DNA of 8,900 bases from SAT2750 sp964476375 (GCA_964476375.1 CAYYZW010000065.1:1-8900), one strand, 5' to 3'. Positions 1-7,156 are shown, numbered from the stretch's first letter. The notes: generated by a model not told the origin, from the letters alone. Program-made: numbers and translations.

Positions 1-2589
1 AGGCATCATCAATGTTCGCTGCTGGTAAATATAAATGCTCCGCTTACGGCCTTCCGGACCGTGCTGTGTATCCCACTTGCTGTTGGAATATTTCACCCGT
101 TCGGCGATATCGCCGGGCAGCGGAGGAAAAATCGGCAGGCCGTATTGTTCCGGATTGAGCCGCCCACTGACCGCCAGCACGCTGTCCCGGACCGCCTCTC
201 CCTGCAGACGCCGGCGGTTGCACCGCCAGAGCAGCCGGTTGCCAGGATCCAGCTTCACGGCGGCTGCGTTTTCCAGGTCCGATCGCTGCTGGTAAGTTGC
301 CGACCGGCAGATCAGCCGGTGCATCGCCTTGATACTCCAGTTCTGCCGTACAAACTCCAGCGCCAGCCAGTCCAGCAGTTCGGGGTGAGAGGGATCCCCG
401 CCGAGCAAGCCAAAATCACTGGGCGTGACGATGATCCCCTGCCCAAAATGCCAGTGCCAGAGCCGGTTGACCATGACCCGCGCCGTGAGGGGGTTGTCCG
501 GGCTGGCAATCCACTGGGCCAGTGCCATGCGGCGACTCCGCATCGGCCAGCGTTTGAACGGGTCCAGCCGGATCGGCGCCGGATCCTGGTTCCCGGTAAT
601 CGCGCTTGGAAATCCCGGCAGAACCACCTCGCCCGGGTTATCCCATTCACCACGGATCATCACCCGCGAGGTAGGAACGCCCGGCTCGTAGGGGGGGCCA
701 TACGAGTGCCGGTGTGACATCGCCACCGGCTGCAACCGCTTGAGTTGTTGTGGCAGGAATTTCTCGCGACTGGCAAGGTAACGGTATCGCCGGCGTTCCT
801 CGAGCGTGATCGCCGGGTCATTCTCGTCATGGAGTGCCGCATCCAGCACCCCCCCCTTCCCACCGCTATAGATGAAGGTACTGATAAAGCTTCCCTCGCC
901 CCCGACTTCAAAGGCATAGCCCTCTCCCTTGTGGCTGGCCGTGTAGACCGCCACCAGGGCGCCCTGCTGGTCATCAAGAAATGCCGCTCCCTGCACCTGT
1001 CCGACCAGGAAGTCGGCATCAAATCGAACTGCCGGTGCCTCGTTCTTTCCAAGCCTGTCCATCGTCGGCTGAAGGTCCTCGTTCTCCTGGCTGAGGCGGA
1101 GTCCACCAATCCTGTCGACCCAGGAAGAGACCTTCTCGCCCACCGCTGGATTCCCGGTTGCCGGATCCGCGTCGATGTCTGCCGCATCGATCCAGAACCG
1201 GAGTCCCTTCTTCGGTGGTTCCGACGGGGCCCCGTCACCGCCTGCCTGGTATTTTTTCTGGACATAGGCGGCTACCGCCTTTCGCTCCTGCTCCCCGAGC
1301 GGATGATCATAGAGCAGGATCTCCCCGAAGTGCCCGAGATGGCCAAACTGCTTGGGAGTCCCCCTCCCCTCGCTGTACTGGCCCAGGCTGATATGCCGGG
1401 GACTGGCAAGATCACCATACCAGTCACCCCCATCGGCCTCGGCGAGACTCCCGGTGTTGCCCGCCTCGGCACCATCGGTCAGGAACTGCCATTTCATGGC
1501 ATCAGAATTGACAATCGTCCAGTGCAACGCGCCATCATTGACCCTGCGTCGCTCGAACGTGTGGTTGTTGCCAAATGGAGAACCCATCGCCTGCAGGCCA
1601 AAGCCCGACTGGCCCTCCAGTCGCTGCTCCAGCTGGGCTTTCAGTTTCTTCAGTTCCTCGCCGGCATTTGCCACCTGGGCCTGGAGCTCCGCACGTTTTT
1701 TTGTCGCCCAGTCTTTTTCTCCATCGCGATAAAAATCGGCGCCGAGCGAGCCACCGATCTGAAAACCATCGCCCGGTTCGGGACGGGGAATCTGGATCGT
1801 GGCAAAAAATGCCTTCATGCGGTAAAAGTCCCGCGTCGGAATCTCATCGTACTTGTGGTCGTGGCACTTGGCACAGCCCACCGTCATTCCCAGGAACACC
1901 GACCCGACCGTGGAGGTCATCTCGCTCAGCAGCTCGTGGCGAGATTCATCGCCTCGAGGTTCAGTAAAGGGTGCCAGCCGCAGGAATGTCATGGCCACGA
2001 CTTTTTCCGCGTCCACCCCGGGCAGGTCCCCTGCCCCGAGGATCTCGGAAAACTCGTCCCCCGCGATCTGTTCCTTGATGAACAGATCGTACCGCTTGTC
2101 CCTGTTGAAAGAGTCGATCACGTAGTCCCGGTATCGCCAGGCATGGGGAAGGTCGGGGTCTCCCTCGTAACCGGCCGTGTCGGCATAGCGGGCCAGGTCC
2201 AGCCAGTCACGAGCCCATCGCTCGCCGTAACGAGAGTCGTCAAGTAACCGGTCGACCAGTTTCTCGTAGGCCGCCGGATCCTCATCATCGAGAAAAGCTC
2301 GAACCTCCCCGGGGGTCGGGGGCAGTCCGACCAGGTCCATAAAGAGCCGCCGGACCAGGGTCCTGCGGTCGGCCGCCGGGGCCAGCTCCAGGCCCTGCTC
2401 TTCCAGCCTGGCGAGCACGAAAGCATCGACCGGGTTGAGGACGCGGTCGGCATGATCCACGGCAGGTGGCTCCACCGCCCGGGGTGGGGTGAACGCCCAG
2501 GGGCGATCTTCCTCCTCAGCGGTAGCCTGGCGTGCCACCGGCACGATGGCACACAGAAGCAAGACCGCACGTAACAATATCCTGTTCAT
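1..2589 (-). CDS. Secreted DUF1549/DUF1553 (PSCyt2-PSD1) protein with LamG-like insert, 3' end outside window
   Basis: This is a large exported planctomycete cytochrome-like protein; 863 codons are visible and the frame is still open at base 1. Residues 1-24 form a Sec signal peptide with likely cleavage after ATA. A DUF1549/PSCyt2 domain spans about 48-263 and holds one haem-type motif, C239-AK-C242-H243, followed by DHKYD. Residues 290-325 look helical or coiled-coil. Residues 324-583 hold LamG-like segments (ILLYD and ERKAVAAYV near 424-443, RFWIDAADID at 464-473). DUF1553/PSD1 begins near 684 with the motifs RVMVNRLWHWHFG and RRRLQGEAVRDS. The N-terminal PSCyt1 cytochrome domain found in many relatives is absent. 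The ATG at 2589 is chosen because GAGG lies 6 bases upstream and the signal peptide starts there; an in-frame ATG at 2616 has no suitable ribosome binding site. It follows the sulfatase by 64 bases and is probably cotranscribed with it. The family's reaction is not established; redox or carbohydrate-related work at the cell surface is inference. Confidence 0.93.
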   Translation of the reverse strand, partial: MNRILLRAVLLLCAIVPVARQATAEEEDRPWAFTPPRAVEPPAVDHADRVLNPVDAFVLARLEEQGLELAPAADRRTLVRRLFMDLVGLPPTPGEVRAFLDDEDPAAYEKLVDRLLDDSRYGERWARDWLDLARYADTAGYEGDPDLPHAWRYRDYVIDSFNRDKRYDLFIKEQIAGDEFSEILGAGDLPGVDAEKVVAMTFLRLAPFTEPRGDESRHELLSEMTSTVGSVFLGMTVGCAKCHDHKYDEIPTRDFYRMKAFFATIQIPRPEPGDGFQIGGSLGADFYRDGEKDWATKKRAELQAQVANAGEELKKLKAQLEQRLEGQSGFGLQAMGSPFGNNHTFERRRVNDGALHWTIVNSDAMKWQFLTDGAEAGNTGSLAEADGGDWYGDLASPRHISLGQYSEGRGTPKQFGHLGHFGEILLYDHPLGEQERKAVAAYVQKKYQAGGDGAPSEPPKKGLRFWIDAADIDADPATGNPAVGEKVSSWVDRIGGLRLSQENEDLQPTMDRLGKNEAPAVRFDADFLVGQVQGAAFLDDQQGALVAVYTASHKGEGYAFEVGGEGSFISTFIYSGGKGGVLDAALHDENDPAITLEERRRYRYLASREKFLPQQLKRLQPVAMSHRHSYGPPYEPGVPTSRVMIRGEWDNPGEVVLPGFPSAITGNQDPAPIRLDPFKRWPMRSRRMALAQWIASPDNPLTARVMVNRLWHWHFGQGIIVTPSDFGLLGGDPSHPELLDWLALEFVRQNWSIKAMHRLICRSATYQQRSDLENAAAVKLDPGNRLLWRCNRRRLQGEAVRDSVLAVSGRLNPEQYGLPIFPPLPGDIAERVKYSNSKWDTQHGPEGRKRSIYIYQQRTLMMP

Positions 2590-2653
2590 GAAAAACCTCG
2601 ATCGACTCCCTGGCATCCTTCATGATACCAGAAACCTCCTCCCGGACTGGAAA

Positions 2654-4078
2654 TCACTCCGGGCCGGACTCCGCTGGACGGGGCATGGCAGCCCCTGTTT
2701 TTTCCAGCCAGCGACCCAGCTGGCGATCGAGCGAACGGGCCAGCACAGGCTGCGCCGTGGCCAGGTCCTGCTTCTCCGACAGGTCCTCGGACAGGTCATA
2801 TAATTCCACACTCTGGTCATCAAAATTACGTATCAGCTTGTAGGCGCCCCGGCGGATGGCCGCCCCCAGCCGGTTATCCCCATGCCAGGCATAATTGGGG
2901 TAGTGGAAGTAGATCGCCTCCCGGCGAAGGTGCTGCCGGCCCTGGAAAATCCCTACCAGGCTTGTCCCATCACTCGCCACCTGGTGCCGCCCGTCGATGT
3001 TCGCTATTTCCAGCAGCGTGGGCGCAAAATCCATGCTGATCACCGGCTCGGCCGACTCCCGGCCCGGCTCAATCACGCCGGGCCAGCGAACCATCAACGG
3101 TACCCGGATGCCCCCTTCATAGAGGTATCCCTTGCCCGCACGCAGCGGCCGGTTATCGGCCACACCGCTGAAGCCCCCGTTGTCCGATGTAAAAACAACC
3201 AGCGTGTTGTCACGAAGTCCGAGTTCATCCAGTTTTGCCAGCAGCTTCCCAAAACTGCGATCCATGGCCTCGATCATTGCCCCGTAGCGAGTATCGTTGA
3301 GCCCCGGCCCGGTACGTGACTTGTATTTCTCCAGCAGCGGCACGGGAGCTTCCATCGGCCAGTGCACGGTGTAGTTCCAGAGCATCACCATGAAAGGCCG
3401 GTCCCGGTTCTCCTCAAGGAACCTGGCCGCCTCGTCCGCCATTCGATCAGGCAGGTATTCCCCCTCACTGCGACTGGGAAGGTTGTGAATCCGGTAGGGA
3501 TCAAAAAAGGTGGGAGGCCCTCCCAGTGTGCAGCCGCCGATGTTGATATCAAATCCCTGGTTCTCGGGGTAGTAAACCGGATCCCCTTCTCCTCCCGCCT
3601 TGCCACGGCCTGCCAGATGCCACTTGCCAAAAAATCCCGTCCGGTACCCCGCGGCCTGGAGTCGCTCGGCAATTGTCACATGCTCGGCCGGCAACCAGTC
3701 AAGCATCGCGGCAGGCTGGAGCAGCGCATCGGCAGGCGTGAAGCGGGGCTGGTCCGGAATATGGTTGGTGATCTGCAAGCGGGCCGGGGCCAGGCCGGTG
3801 ATCACGGCCGCCCGGGTGGGAGAGCATACCGGGGCTGCCGCGTAGGCGGCGGTAAACCGCAACCCCTCCCGCGCAAAGCGGTCGATATGGGGTGTCTCCA
3901 CCAGCGGGTTGCCCTGGCAGGCAAGGTCCATCCAGCCCAGGTCATCGATCATCACAAAGACGATGTTCGGCCGCTGTGTATCTCCTTCTGCCACGGCCCA
4001 TCCGGAGATGACCAGCAGGAGAGGTACTGAAAACAGGATTTTTTTGAGATGGATGGACTCGGGAAAGTGGAAAAACAC
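2654..4078 (-). CDS. Secreted formylglycine-dependent sulfatase (type I, arylsulfatase family)
   Basis: This 474-residue enzyme should hydrolyse sulfate esters outside the cytoplasm. The sulfatase signature C85-S-P-T-R89 is intact; in this family the cysteine is converted to the catalytic formylglycine by a separate maturation enzyme not encoded in this window. Other expected active-site positions are visible: metal-binding D45-D46, K152 and H154 in GKWHL, H239, D299-N300 in FTSDNGG, and K316 in GKGYLYEGG. The C-terminal subdomain ends with the usual region around ELYDLSEDLSEKQDL. A Sec signal peptide covers about residues 1-30 (KK, then a hydrophobic stretch ending AVA). The start is GTG at 4078, supported by GAGGG 8 bases upstream and by the signal peptide position; no other early start is available. 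It heads a probable two-gene unit with the DUF1549/DUF1553 gene. The natural substrate cannot be read from the sequence; a sulfated polysaccharide is likely in planctomycetes. Confidence 0.96.
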   Translation of the reverse strand: MFFHFPESIHLKKILFSVPLLLVISGWAVAEGDTQRPNIVFVMIDDLGWMDLACQGNPLVETPHIDRFAREGLRFTAAYAAAPVCSPTRAAVITGLAPARLQITNHIPDQPRFTPADALLQPAAMLDWLPAEHVTIAERLQAAGYRTGFFGKWHLAGRGKAGGEGDPVYYPENQGFDINIGGCTLGGPPTFFDPYRIHNLPSRSEGEYLPDRMADEAARFLEENRDRPFMVMLWNYTVHWPMEAPVPLLEKYKSRTGPGLNDTRYGAMIEAMDRSFGKLLAKLDELGLRDNTLVVFTSDNGGFSGVADNRPLRAGKGYLYEGGIRVPLMVRWPGVIEPGRESAEPVISMDFAPTLLEIANIDGRHQVASDGTSLVGIFQGRQHLRREAIYFHYPNYAWHGDNRLGAAIRRGAYKLIRNFDDQSVELYDLSEDLSEKQDLATAQPVLARSLDRQLGRWLEKTGAAMPRPAESGPE

Positions 4079-4121
4079 GGATATATCCCTCGATTCAATG
4101 AAATTTCACCTCGTTCTCTCG

Positions 4122-4157
4122 GCAGGATTATTTTACCCGTCCGGGAAAACTTTCGAA
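4122..4157 (-). promoter_or_regulatory. Candidate promoter for the sulfatase gene
   Basis: On the minus strand TTCGAA (4152-4157) and TAAAAT (4130-4135) are separated by 16 bases, which would start transcription near 4122 and give a leader of about 44 bases. The -10 element is good and the -35 element is mediocre. The 169-base gap upstream of the sulfatase supports a promoter here. Planctomycete promoter consensus is poorly defined, so this is tentative. Confidence 0.3.
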
Positions 4158-4203
4158 CCCTTTCCGGCCAGCTTCGTAGAACAGGCAGAACTCTCTTGAC
4201 GAG

Positions 4204-4244
4204 AACGCCTGCCGGCAAAGGAATCTGTGGCAGGCGTTTTTTTT
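4204..4244 (+). terminator. Intrinsic terminator facing plus-strand transcription
   Basis: AACGCCTGCC (4204-4213) and GGCAGGCGTT (4229-4238) form a perfect 10-bp GC-rich stem with a 15-base loop. The stem runs directly into eight T residues on the plus strand (4237-4244). This is the textbook form for a transcript made from the plus strand. In the minus direction the hairpin lies just after the stop codon of the small zinc-finger gene, but it is preceded by an A tract and followed by CTCGTC instead of a T run, so it would be a weak terminator for that gene. No plus-strand gene is recognisable to its left. Confidence 0.65.
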
Positions 4245-4247
4245 GCG

Positions 4248-4664
4248 CTACACAAACCAGTTACAGAAGACAAACAGGCCCAGGCCGGCGAGGGCCAGCA
4301 CAACGCCGATGGCGCGGCCCAGCAGGATCCCCTTTTTCATCCCCATCATCTGCACGGTCTGGGGAGTCACGAAGGGATACTTGAAAATAGCCCCTCCCAT
4401 GCCGGCGCCCATGATCAGGTAACCGAGTGCCCCGTTGTCGATATTCTCTCGCCAGATGGCGACCACCCCACCGATGGCCGGGACCAGCAGGATCCCGGCA
4501 AGAAAATGCCAGACGCGGGACTCGGCAAACCTGCAAAAGGACACCAGGTGCTCCACGCATTCCTGGCTGCAGGTCGTGATCTCCTCCACGCTCGACTTGA
4601 AGGTCACTTCCCTGACCTCCAGGTCAACGGAGGACCGATGGCACCAGTCACATTTTTTTGCCAT
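4248..4664 (-). CDS. Small zinc-finger (TRASH-like) membrane protein, function unknown
   Basis: This 138-residue protein is not one I recognise. Its N-terminus has C5-x2-C8-x23-C32-x3-C36 with H39 following, embedded as TTCSQEC and VEHLVSF. This spacing resembles TRASH/treble-clef zinc-binding modules, which are often linked to metal sensing or handling. The rest is hydrophobic: strong membrane helices at about 53-71 and 112-134, with a weaker third at 79-94. With no signal peptide, the finger probably faces the cytoplasm. The ATG at 4664 is preferred over the in-frame GTG at 4670 because GAGGGAG lies 7 bases before the ATG but only one base before the GTG. It follows the DUF1501 gene by 44 bases on the same strand and is probably cotranscribed with it. 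Coding is supported by the clean domain structure; the function is open. Confidence 0.82.
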   Translation of the reverse strand: MAKKCDWCHRSSVDLEVREVTFKSSVEEITTCSQECVEHLVSFCRFAESRVWHFLAGILLVPAIGGVVAIWRENIDNGALGYLIMGAGMGGAIFKYPFVTPQTVQMMGMKKGILLGRAIGVVLALAGLGLFVFCNWFV

Positions 4665-4676
4665 CTCCACACTCCC

Positions 4677-4695
4677 TCGGGACAGGGATTCCCGA
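4677..4695 (-). other. Short hairpin at the ribosome binding site of the zinc-finger gene
   Basis: The minus strand reads TCGGGA, a seven-base loop, then TCCCGA: a 6-bp perfect stem in the 44-base gap after the DUF1501 stop codon. Its 3' arm overlaps the first two bases of the GAGGGAG ribosome binding site (4672-4678). It could tune translation of the small gene, or be chance in GC-rich DNA. There is no T run, so it is not a terminator. Confidence 0.3.
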
Positions 4696-4708
4696 CGACC
4701 GGCAATGG

Positions 4709-6178
4709 CTAGAGGAGCCCGCGAATCGGGCCGGCGTGGTAGACCTGGTGGGGCCGGTTCTCCTCATCTATCCAGGCCGCCGTGGAGGGAATCCCCAGGC
4801 AATGGTAGATGGTGGCCGCCATATTGTCCGGCTTTTGCGGATCCGAGGCAGGGTAGGCGCCGATCTTGTCCGATGAACCGATCACCCTTCCGCCGCGAAC
4901 CCCGCCTCCGGCCATGAAGATACTCTGCACCGCCCCCCAGTGGTCACGGCCCGGCTCGGTAAAGCTCTCTGTCAGCGTGGAAAGCTTCGGAGTCCGTCCA
5001 AACTCCCCACCGATCACGATCAATGTCTCGTCCAGCATGCCACTCTCCTCCAGGTCGTCCAGGAGTGCACAGAGTGCCCGCTCGGTGGGCGGAAAGAGCT
5101 TGTTCTTGAGACGGTGAAAGGCGTTCCCGTGGGTGTCCCATGTCTCATTGTTACCCAGGTTGACCTGCACCAGGTTGACCCCGGCCTCCACCAGCCGGTA
5201 GGCCATCAGCAGGGACCATCCAAAGCTGTTCGCACCGTATCGCTCCTGCATTTTCGGATTGGCCCTGGTCACATCAAAGGCCCGCCGCACCTTGGGATCC
5301 ACCAGCATCGAGACCACCCGTTCACGCTGGGCATCGTAACCCTGGACCGTGGCGGAACGTTCCAGCTCGCGTCGCTGCTGATCGATCGTATCGAGCAGTC
5401 CCAGCCTTCCGCTAAATCGCCCAGGCGTCATGCCATGGGGAAGTTTCAGGTTGGGTGCCTGGTAGACCCGCGCGTCGGGATCCTTGGGAGGTTTCTTGCC
5501 CTGGTTGGGGAAGGTGTATTCCGGATAGGCACCCCGCCACATCGGGTCCCCGTAGGGTGACGCCTCGATAAAGAAGGGATCCCGGTTACGTCCCATCAGG
5601 CCACCATAGGCCCCGGGGATCACACCGCCGGACCAGTGCACCAGCCGTTCCGGCAAAACAATCGCCGGCGGCAGGTTATTGTTGCGGGCGGGCAGCTGGT
5701 CCCCCACGATCGAGGAGATCGAGGGCCAGTCGGTTGATCTCGCCACGCGGTCGCCACGAAATCCGGGAGGTGCCTCGGAACGACCGGTGAGCATGAAAAA
5801 ATGTCCCAGCGTGTGTCCGTTGGTCGGGTGGGTCAGCGATCGAACGATCGACCATTTCTCACTCCGCTTGGCCAGTTCCGGCAGGTGCTCGGAAATCTGG
5901 ATCCCCGGTGTCGCTGTGGCCGCCGGCTTGAACTCGCCGCGGACATCATCGGGAGCATCCGGCTTCAGGTCAAAGCTCTCGTGCTGGGCCAGCCCACCGG
6001 AGAGGAAGATATAGATGCAGGACTTGGCCGTTCCGCCACCTGGAAACTCGTGTCCCGGCGCCGCCATCGTGCGGAGCGAATCGAGGTGGTTGGTCCCCAT
6101 GCCGAGCATACCGATCGCCCCTGCCTGCAGGGCCGTCCGACGTGAAATTCTCGGATGAGTTAAAGGCAGTCTGGACAT
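4709..6178 (-). CDS. Tat-exported DUF1501 protein
   Basis: This is a 489-residue DUF1501 family protein of normal length. The N-terminus carries a twin-arginine signal, S12-R-R-T-A-L followed by a hydrophobic stretch, so it is probably exported folded, perhaps with a metal bound. Family landmarks are clear: SGGLAQHESFDLKP (60-73), WDTHG (347-351), GGEFGRTPK (390-398) and GRDHWG (410-415), with D348, H350, E392, D412 and H413 as plausible metal or catalytic residues. DUF1501 is placed in the alkaline phosphatase/sulfatase superfamily, but no reaction is established. Members usually sit beside PSCyt/PSD genes, as here, suggesting a shared extracytoplasmic process. The ATG at 6178 has AGGA 7 bases upstream and lies about 36 bases downstream of a predicted transcription start. 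The small zinc-finger gene follows it on the same strand. Confidence 0.95.
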   Translation of the reverse strand: MSRLPLTHPRISRRTALQAGAIGMLGMGTNHLDSLRTMAAPGHEFPGGGTAKSCIYIFLSGGLAQHESFDLKPDAPDDVRGEFKPAATATPGIQISEHLPELAKRSEKWSIVRSLTHPTNGHTLGHFFMLTGRSEAPPGFRGDRVARSTDWPSISSIVGDQLPARNNNLPPAIVLPERLVHWSGGVIPGAYGGLMGRNRDPFFIEASPYGDPMWRGAYPEYTFPNQGKKPPKDPDARVYQAPNLKLPHGMTPGRFSGRLGLLDTIDQQRRELERSATVQGYDAQRERVVSMLVDPKVRRAFDVTRANPKMQERYGANSFGWSLLMAYRLVEAGVNLVQVNLGNNETWDTHGNAFHRLKNKLFPPTERALCALLDDLEESGMLDETLIVIGGEFGRTPKLSTLTESFTEPGRDHWGAVQSIFMAGGGVRGGRVIGSSDKIGAYPASDPQKPDNMAATIYHCLGIPSTAAWIDEENRPHQVYHAGPIRGLL

Positions 6179-6222
6179 GGCTTTATCCTGGCCGGAATTC
6201 TTTACACATCACCAACATATTT

Positions 6223-6251
6223 ATTATATCGGCTCCTCAACTTTCCACCAA
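6223..6251 (-). promoter_or_regulatory. Sigma70-like promoter for the DUF1501 gene
   Basis: On the minus strand a perfect TATAAT (6223-6228) is preceded at 17 bases by TTGGTG (6246-6251), which shares the TTG of the -35 consensus. It lies in the AT-rich part of the gap between the DUF1080 and DUF1501 genes. Initiation near 6215 would give a leader of about 36 bases ending in AGGA before the ATG. It implies DUF1501 and the zinc-finger gene can be transcribed separately from DUF1080. Confidence 0.55.
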
Positions 6252-6270
6252 CAGAAACCTTCTGTCCGGG

Positions 6271-6285
6271 AAAAAGGTGCCCTTT
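6271..6285 (-). terminator. Weak possible terminator after the DUF1080 gene
   Basis: On the minus strand AAAGG and CCTTT form a 5-bp stem with a GCA loop, ending in five T residues, 8 to 22 bases after the DUF1080 stop codon. Stem and loop are short, so termination would be inefficient. Its position just upstream of the DUF1501 promoter is the main reason to list it. Confidence 0.25.
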
Positions 6286-6292
6286 CAGACTG

Positions 6293-7030
6293 CTATGGCA
6301 GTTCACGAATCCGCAGGTTGCGAAACTCGATCGGCGACCCTTCCGATTCCAGGCAGAGAAAACCACTGGCTGGCTTGCAGTCCCGGCCCCCGGACACTTC
6401 CTCGCCATTGACCCACAAGCGCACCTCCCCGTTGATCGCCCGCACGTAGTAGTGATTCCACTCCCCTACCCCCCGGCTGAGGTTCTTCCTGGGAAAGCTG
6501 CGCCGCTTGTTCGGCGCGGTGGGTGCAAAGGGGGTCATCGTGGAAGACCCGACCGGGAAAACATCCCCGTGCGAGGTAAACCAGTCCGGCTGCTTGCCGT
6601 TATTTTTTACAAACCGTTCGGTATACCCCAGGTCCAGCACCTGCACTTCAATGCCACCCGGGGGCAGTTTTCCCTTGGGCAGGTCCTTGAGCACTTCTTC
6701 CGGGGCCCAGAGAAAGACCCCCGAGTTCCCGGCGTATTTCAGGTGACGCCACTCGACCACCAGTTCCAGGTTCTTGTACTGCTTGGCCGTGCGGATCACT
6801 CCCACCGGCTGGCCGGTACAGACAATCATGCCATCCTTGAACGTCCAGGTATCCTCGTTCCCGTTGACACCGACAAAGTCCTTCTCCTCCATCACTTTCC
6901 AGCCCGGCCCCATGCCATCGACAAAGGCCCGGGGGGGAGCGGTTTTCTCCTGGGCTCCGGCCATCGAGAGGCAGAACAGCAGGCTGGGAAGTACCGTCAG
7001 AACGGTGAATGATCGAGGGCGACTGGTCAT
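6293..7030 (-). CDS. Secreted DUF1080 protein (3-keto-disaccharide hydrolase family)
   Basis: This 245-residue protein is a single DUF1080 domain behind a Sec signal peptide (residues 1-26, cleavage after AGA). The fold is a concanavalin/LamG-like beta sandwich. Typical landmarks are W62-T-F-K-D-G, EWRHLKYAGNSGVFLW (93-108), GIEVQVLD (126-133, with E128, Q130 and D133 in the expected cleft), HGD (154-156), WNHYYVRAINGEVRLWVNG (191-209) and IEFRNLRIRELP at the end. The family is annotated as acting on 3-keto-glycosides, the products of periplasmic sugar oxidation; planctomycetes have many copies and most substrates are unknown. C20 is not in a lipobox, so it is probably not a lipoprotein. The ATG at 7030 has GAGGA 9 bases upstream. 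It is transcribed divergently from the cytochrome gene at 7155 and is separated from DUF1501 by 114 bases that hold a separate promoter. Confidence 0.93.
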   Translation of the reverse strand: MTSRPRSFTVLTVLPSLLFCLSMAGAQEKTAPPRAFVDGMGPGWKVMEEKDFVGVNGNEDTWTFKDGMIVCTGQPVGVIRTAKQYKNLELVVEWRHLKYAGNSGVFLWAPEEVLKDLPKGKLPPGGIEVQVLDLGYTERFVKNNGKQPDWFTSHGDVFPVGSSTMTPFAPTAPNKRRSFPRKNLSRGVGEWNHYYVRAINGEVRLWVNGEEVSGGRDCKPASGFLCLESEGSPIEFRNLRIRELP

Positions 7031-7154
7031 CGTTATTTTTCCTCGCAGGGTGACATTCGATATCAGGTTCCCACCAGTGTAGCGTTGTTTCCCATGCCGT
7101 TCTTCTATCGGTTAAAATATCCGGCAGGAAATCTCTCCCCCTTGCAAGAACCTG
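7031..7154. promoter_or_regulatory. Divergent intergenic control region
   Basis: These 124 bases separate the divergent starts at 7030 (minus) and 7155 (plus), so promoters for both directions should lie here. On the plus strand TAAAAT (7113-7118) could be a -10 element, but I find no convincing -35 at the right distance. On the minus strand TACACT could be a -10, also without a good -35. A 9-base inverted repeat has one arm here (7062-7070), with its partner at 7148-7156. Confidence 0.4.
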
Positions 7155-7156
7155 AT
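7062..7156. repeat. Spaced inverted repeat ATCAGGTTC / GAACCTGAT
   Basis: ATCAGGTTC at 7062-7070 and its exact reverse complement GAACCTGAT at 7148-7156 lie 77 bases apart, one near each divergent start. The right arm overlaps the ATG of the plus-strand gene. They could be two half-sites for one regulator, but a match of this length could arise by chance. Confidence 0.3.

Noticed and set aside
745..2247. A 500-codon open frame on the plus strand
   Set aside because: It is the exact antisense, codon for codon, of the DUF1549/DUF1553 gene. GC-rich coding with few TTA, CTA and TCA triplets leaves that frame open. Its product has no recognisable domain, while the minus-strand product matches family motifs throughout.
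2590..2616. In-frame upstream ATG for the left-hand PSD protein
   Set aside because: It would add nine residues before a well-formed signal peptide and has no properly spaced ribosome binding site.
3362..4030. A 222-codon plus-strand open frame opposite the sulfatase
   Set aside because: The minus strand encodes a complete sulfatase with all active-site motifs; the plus-strand product is low-complexity and unrecognisable.
4665..4670. GTG start six bases upstream for the zinc-finger gene
   Set aside because: The ribosome binding site GAGGGAG would be only one base from this GTG, whereas it is well spaced for the ATG at 4664.
4940..5560. A 206-codon plus-strand open frame opposite DUF1501
   Set aside because: It lies wholly inside the well-supported DUF1501 gene and has no recognisable domain.
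6452..7012. A 186-codon plus-strand open frame opposite DUF1080
   Set aside because: It is an antisense shadow of the DUF1080 coding sequence.
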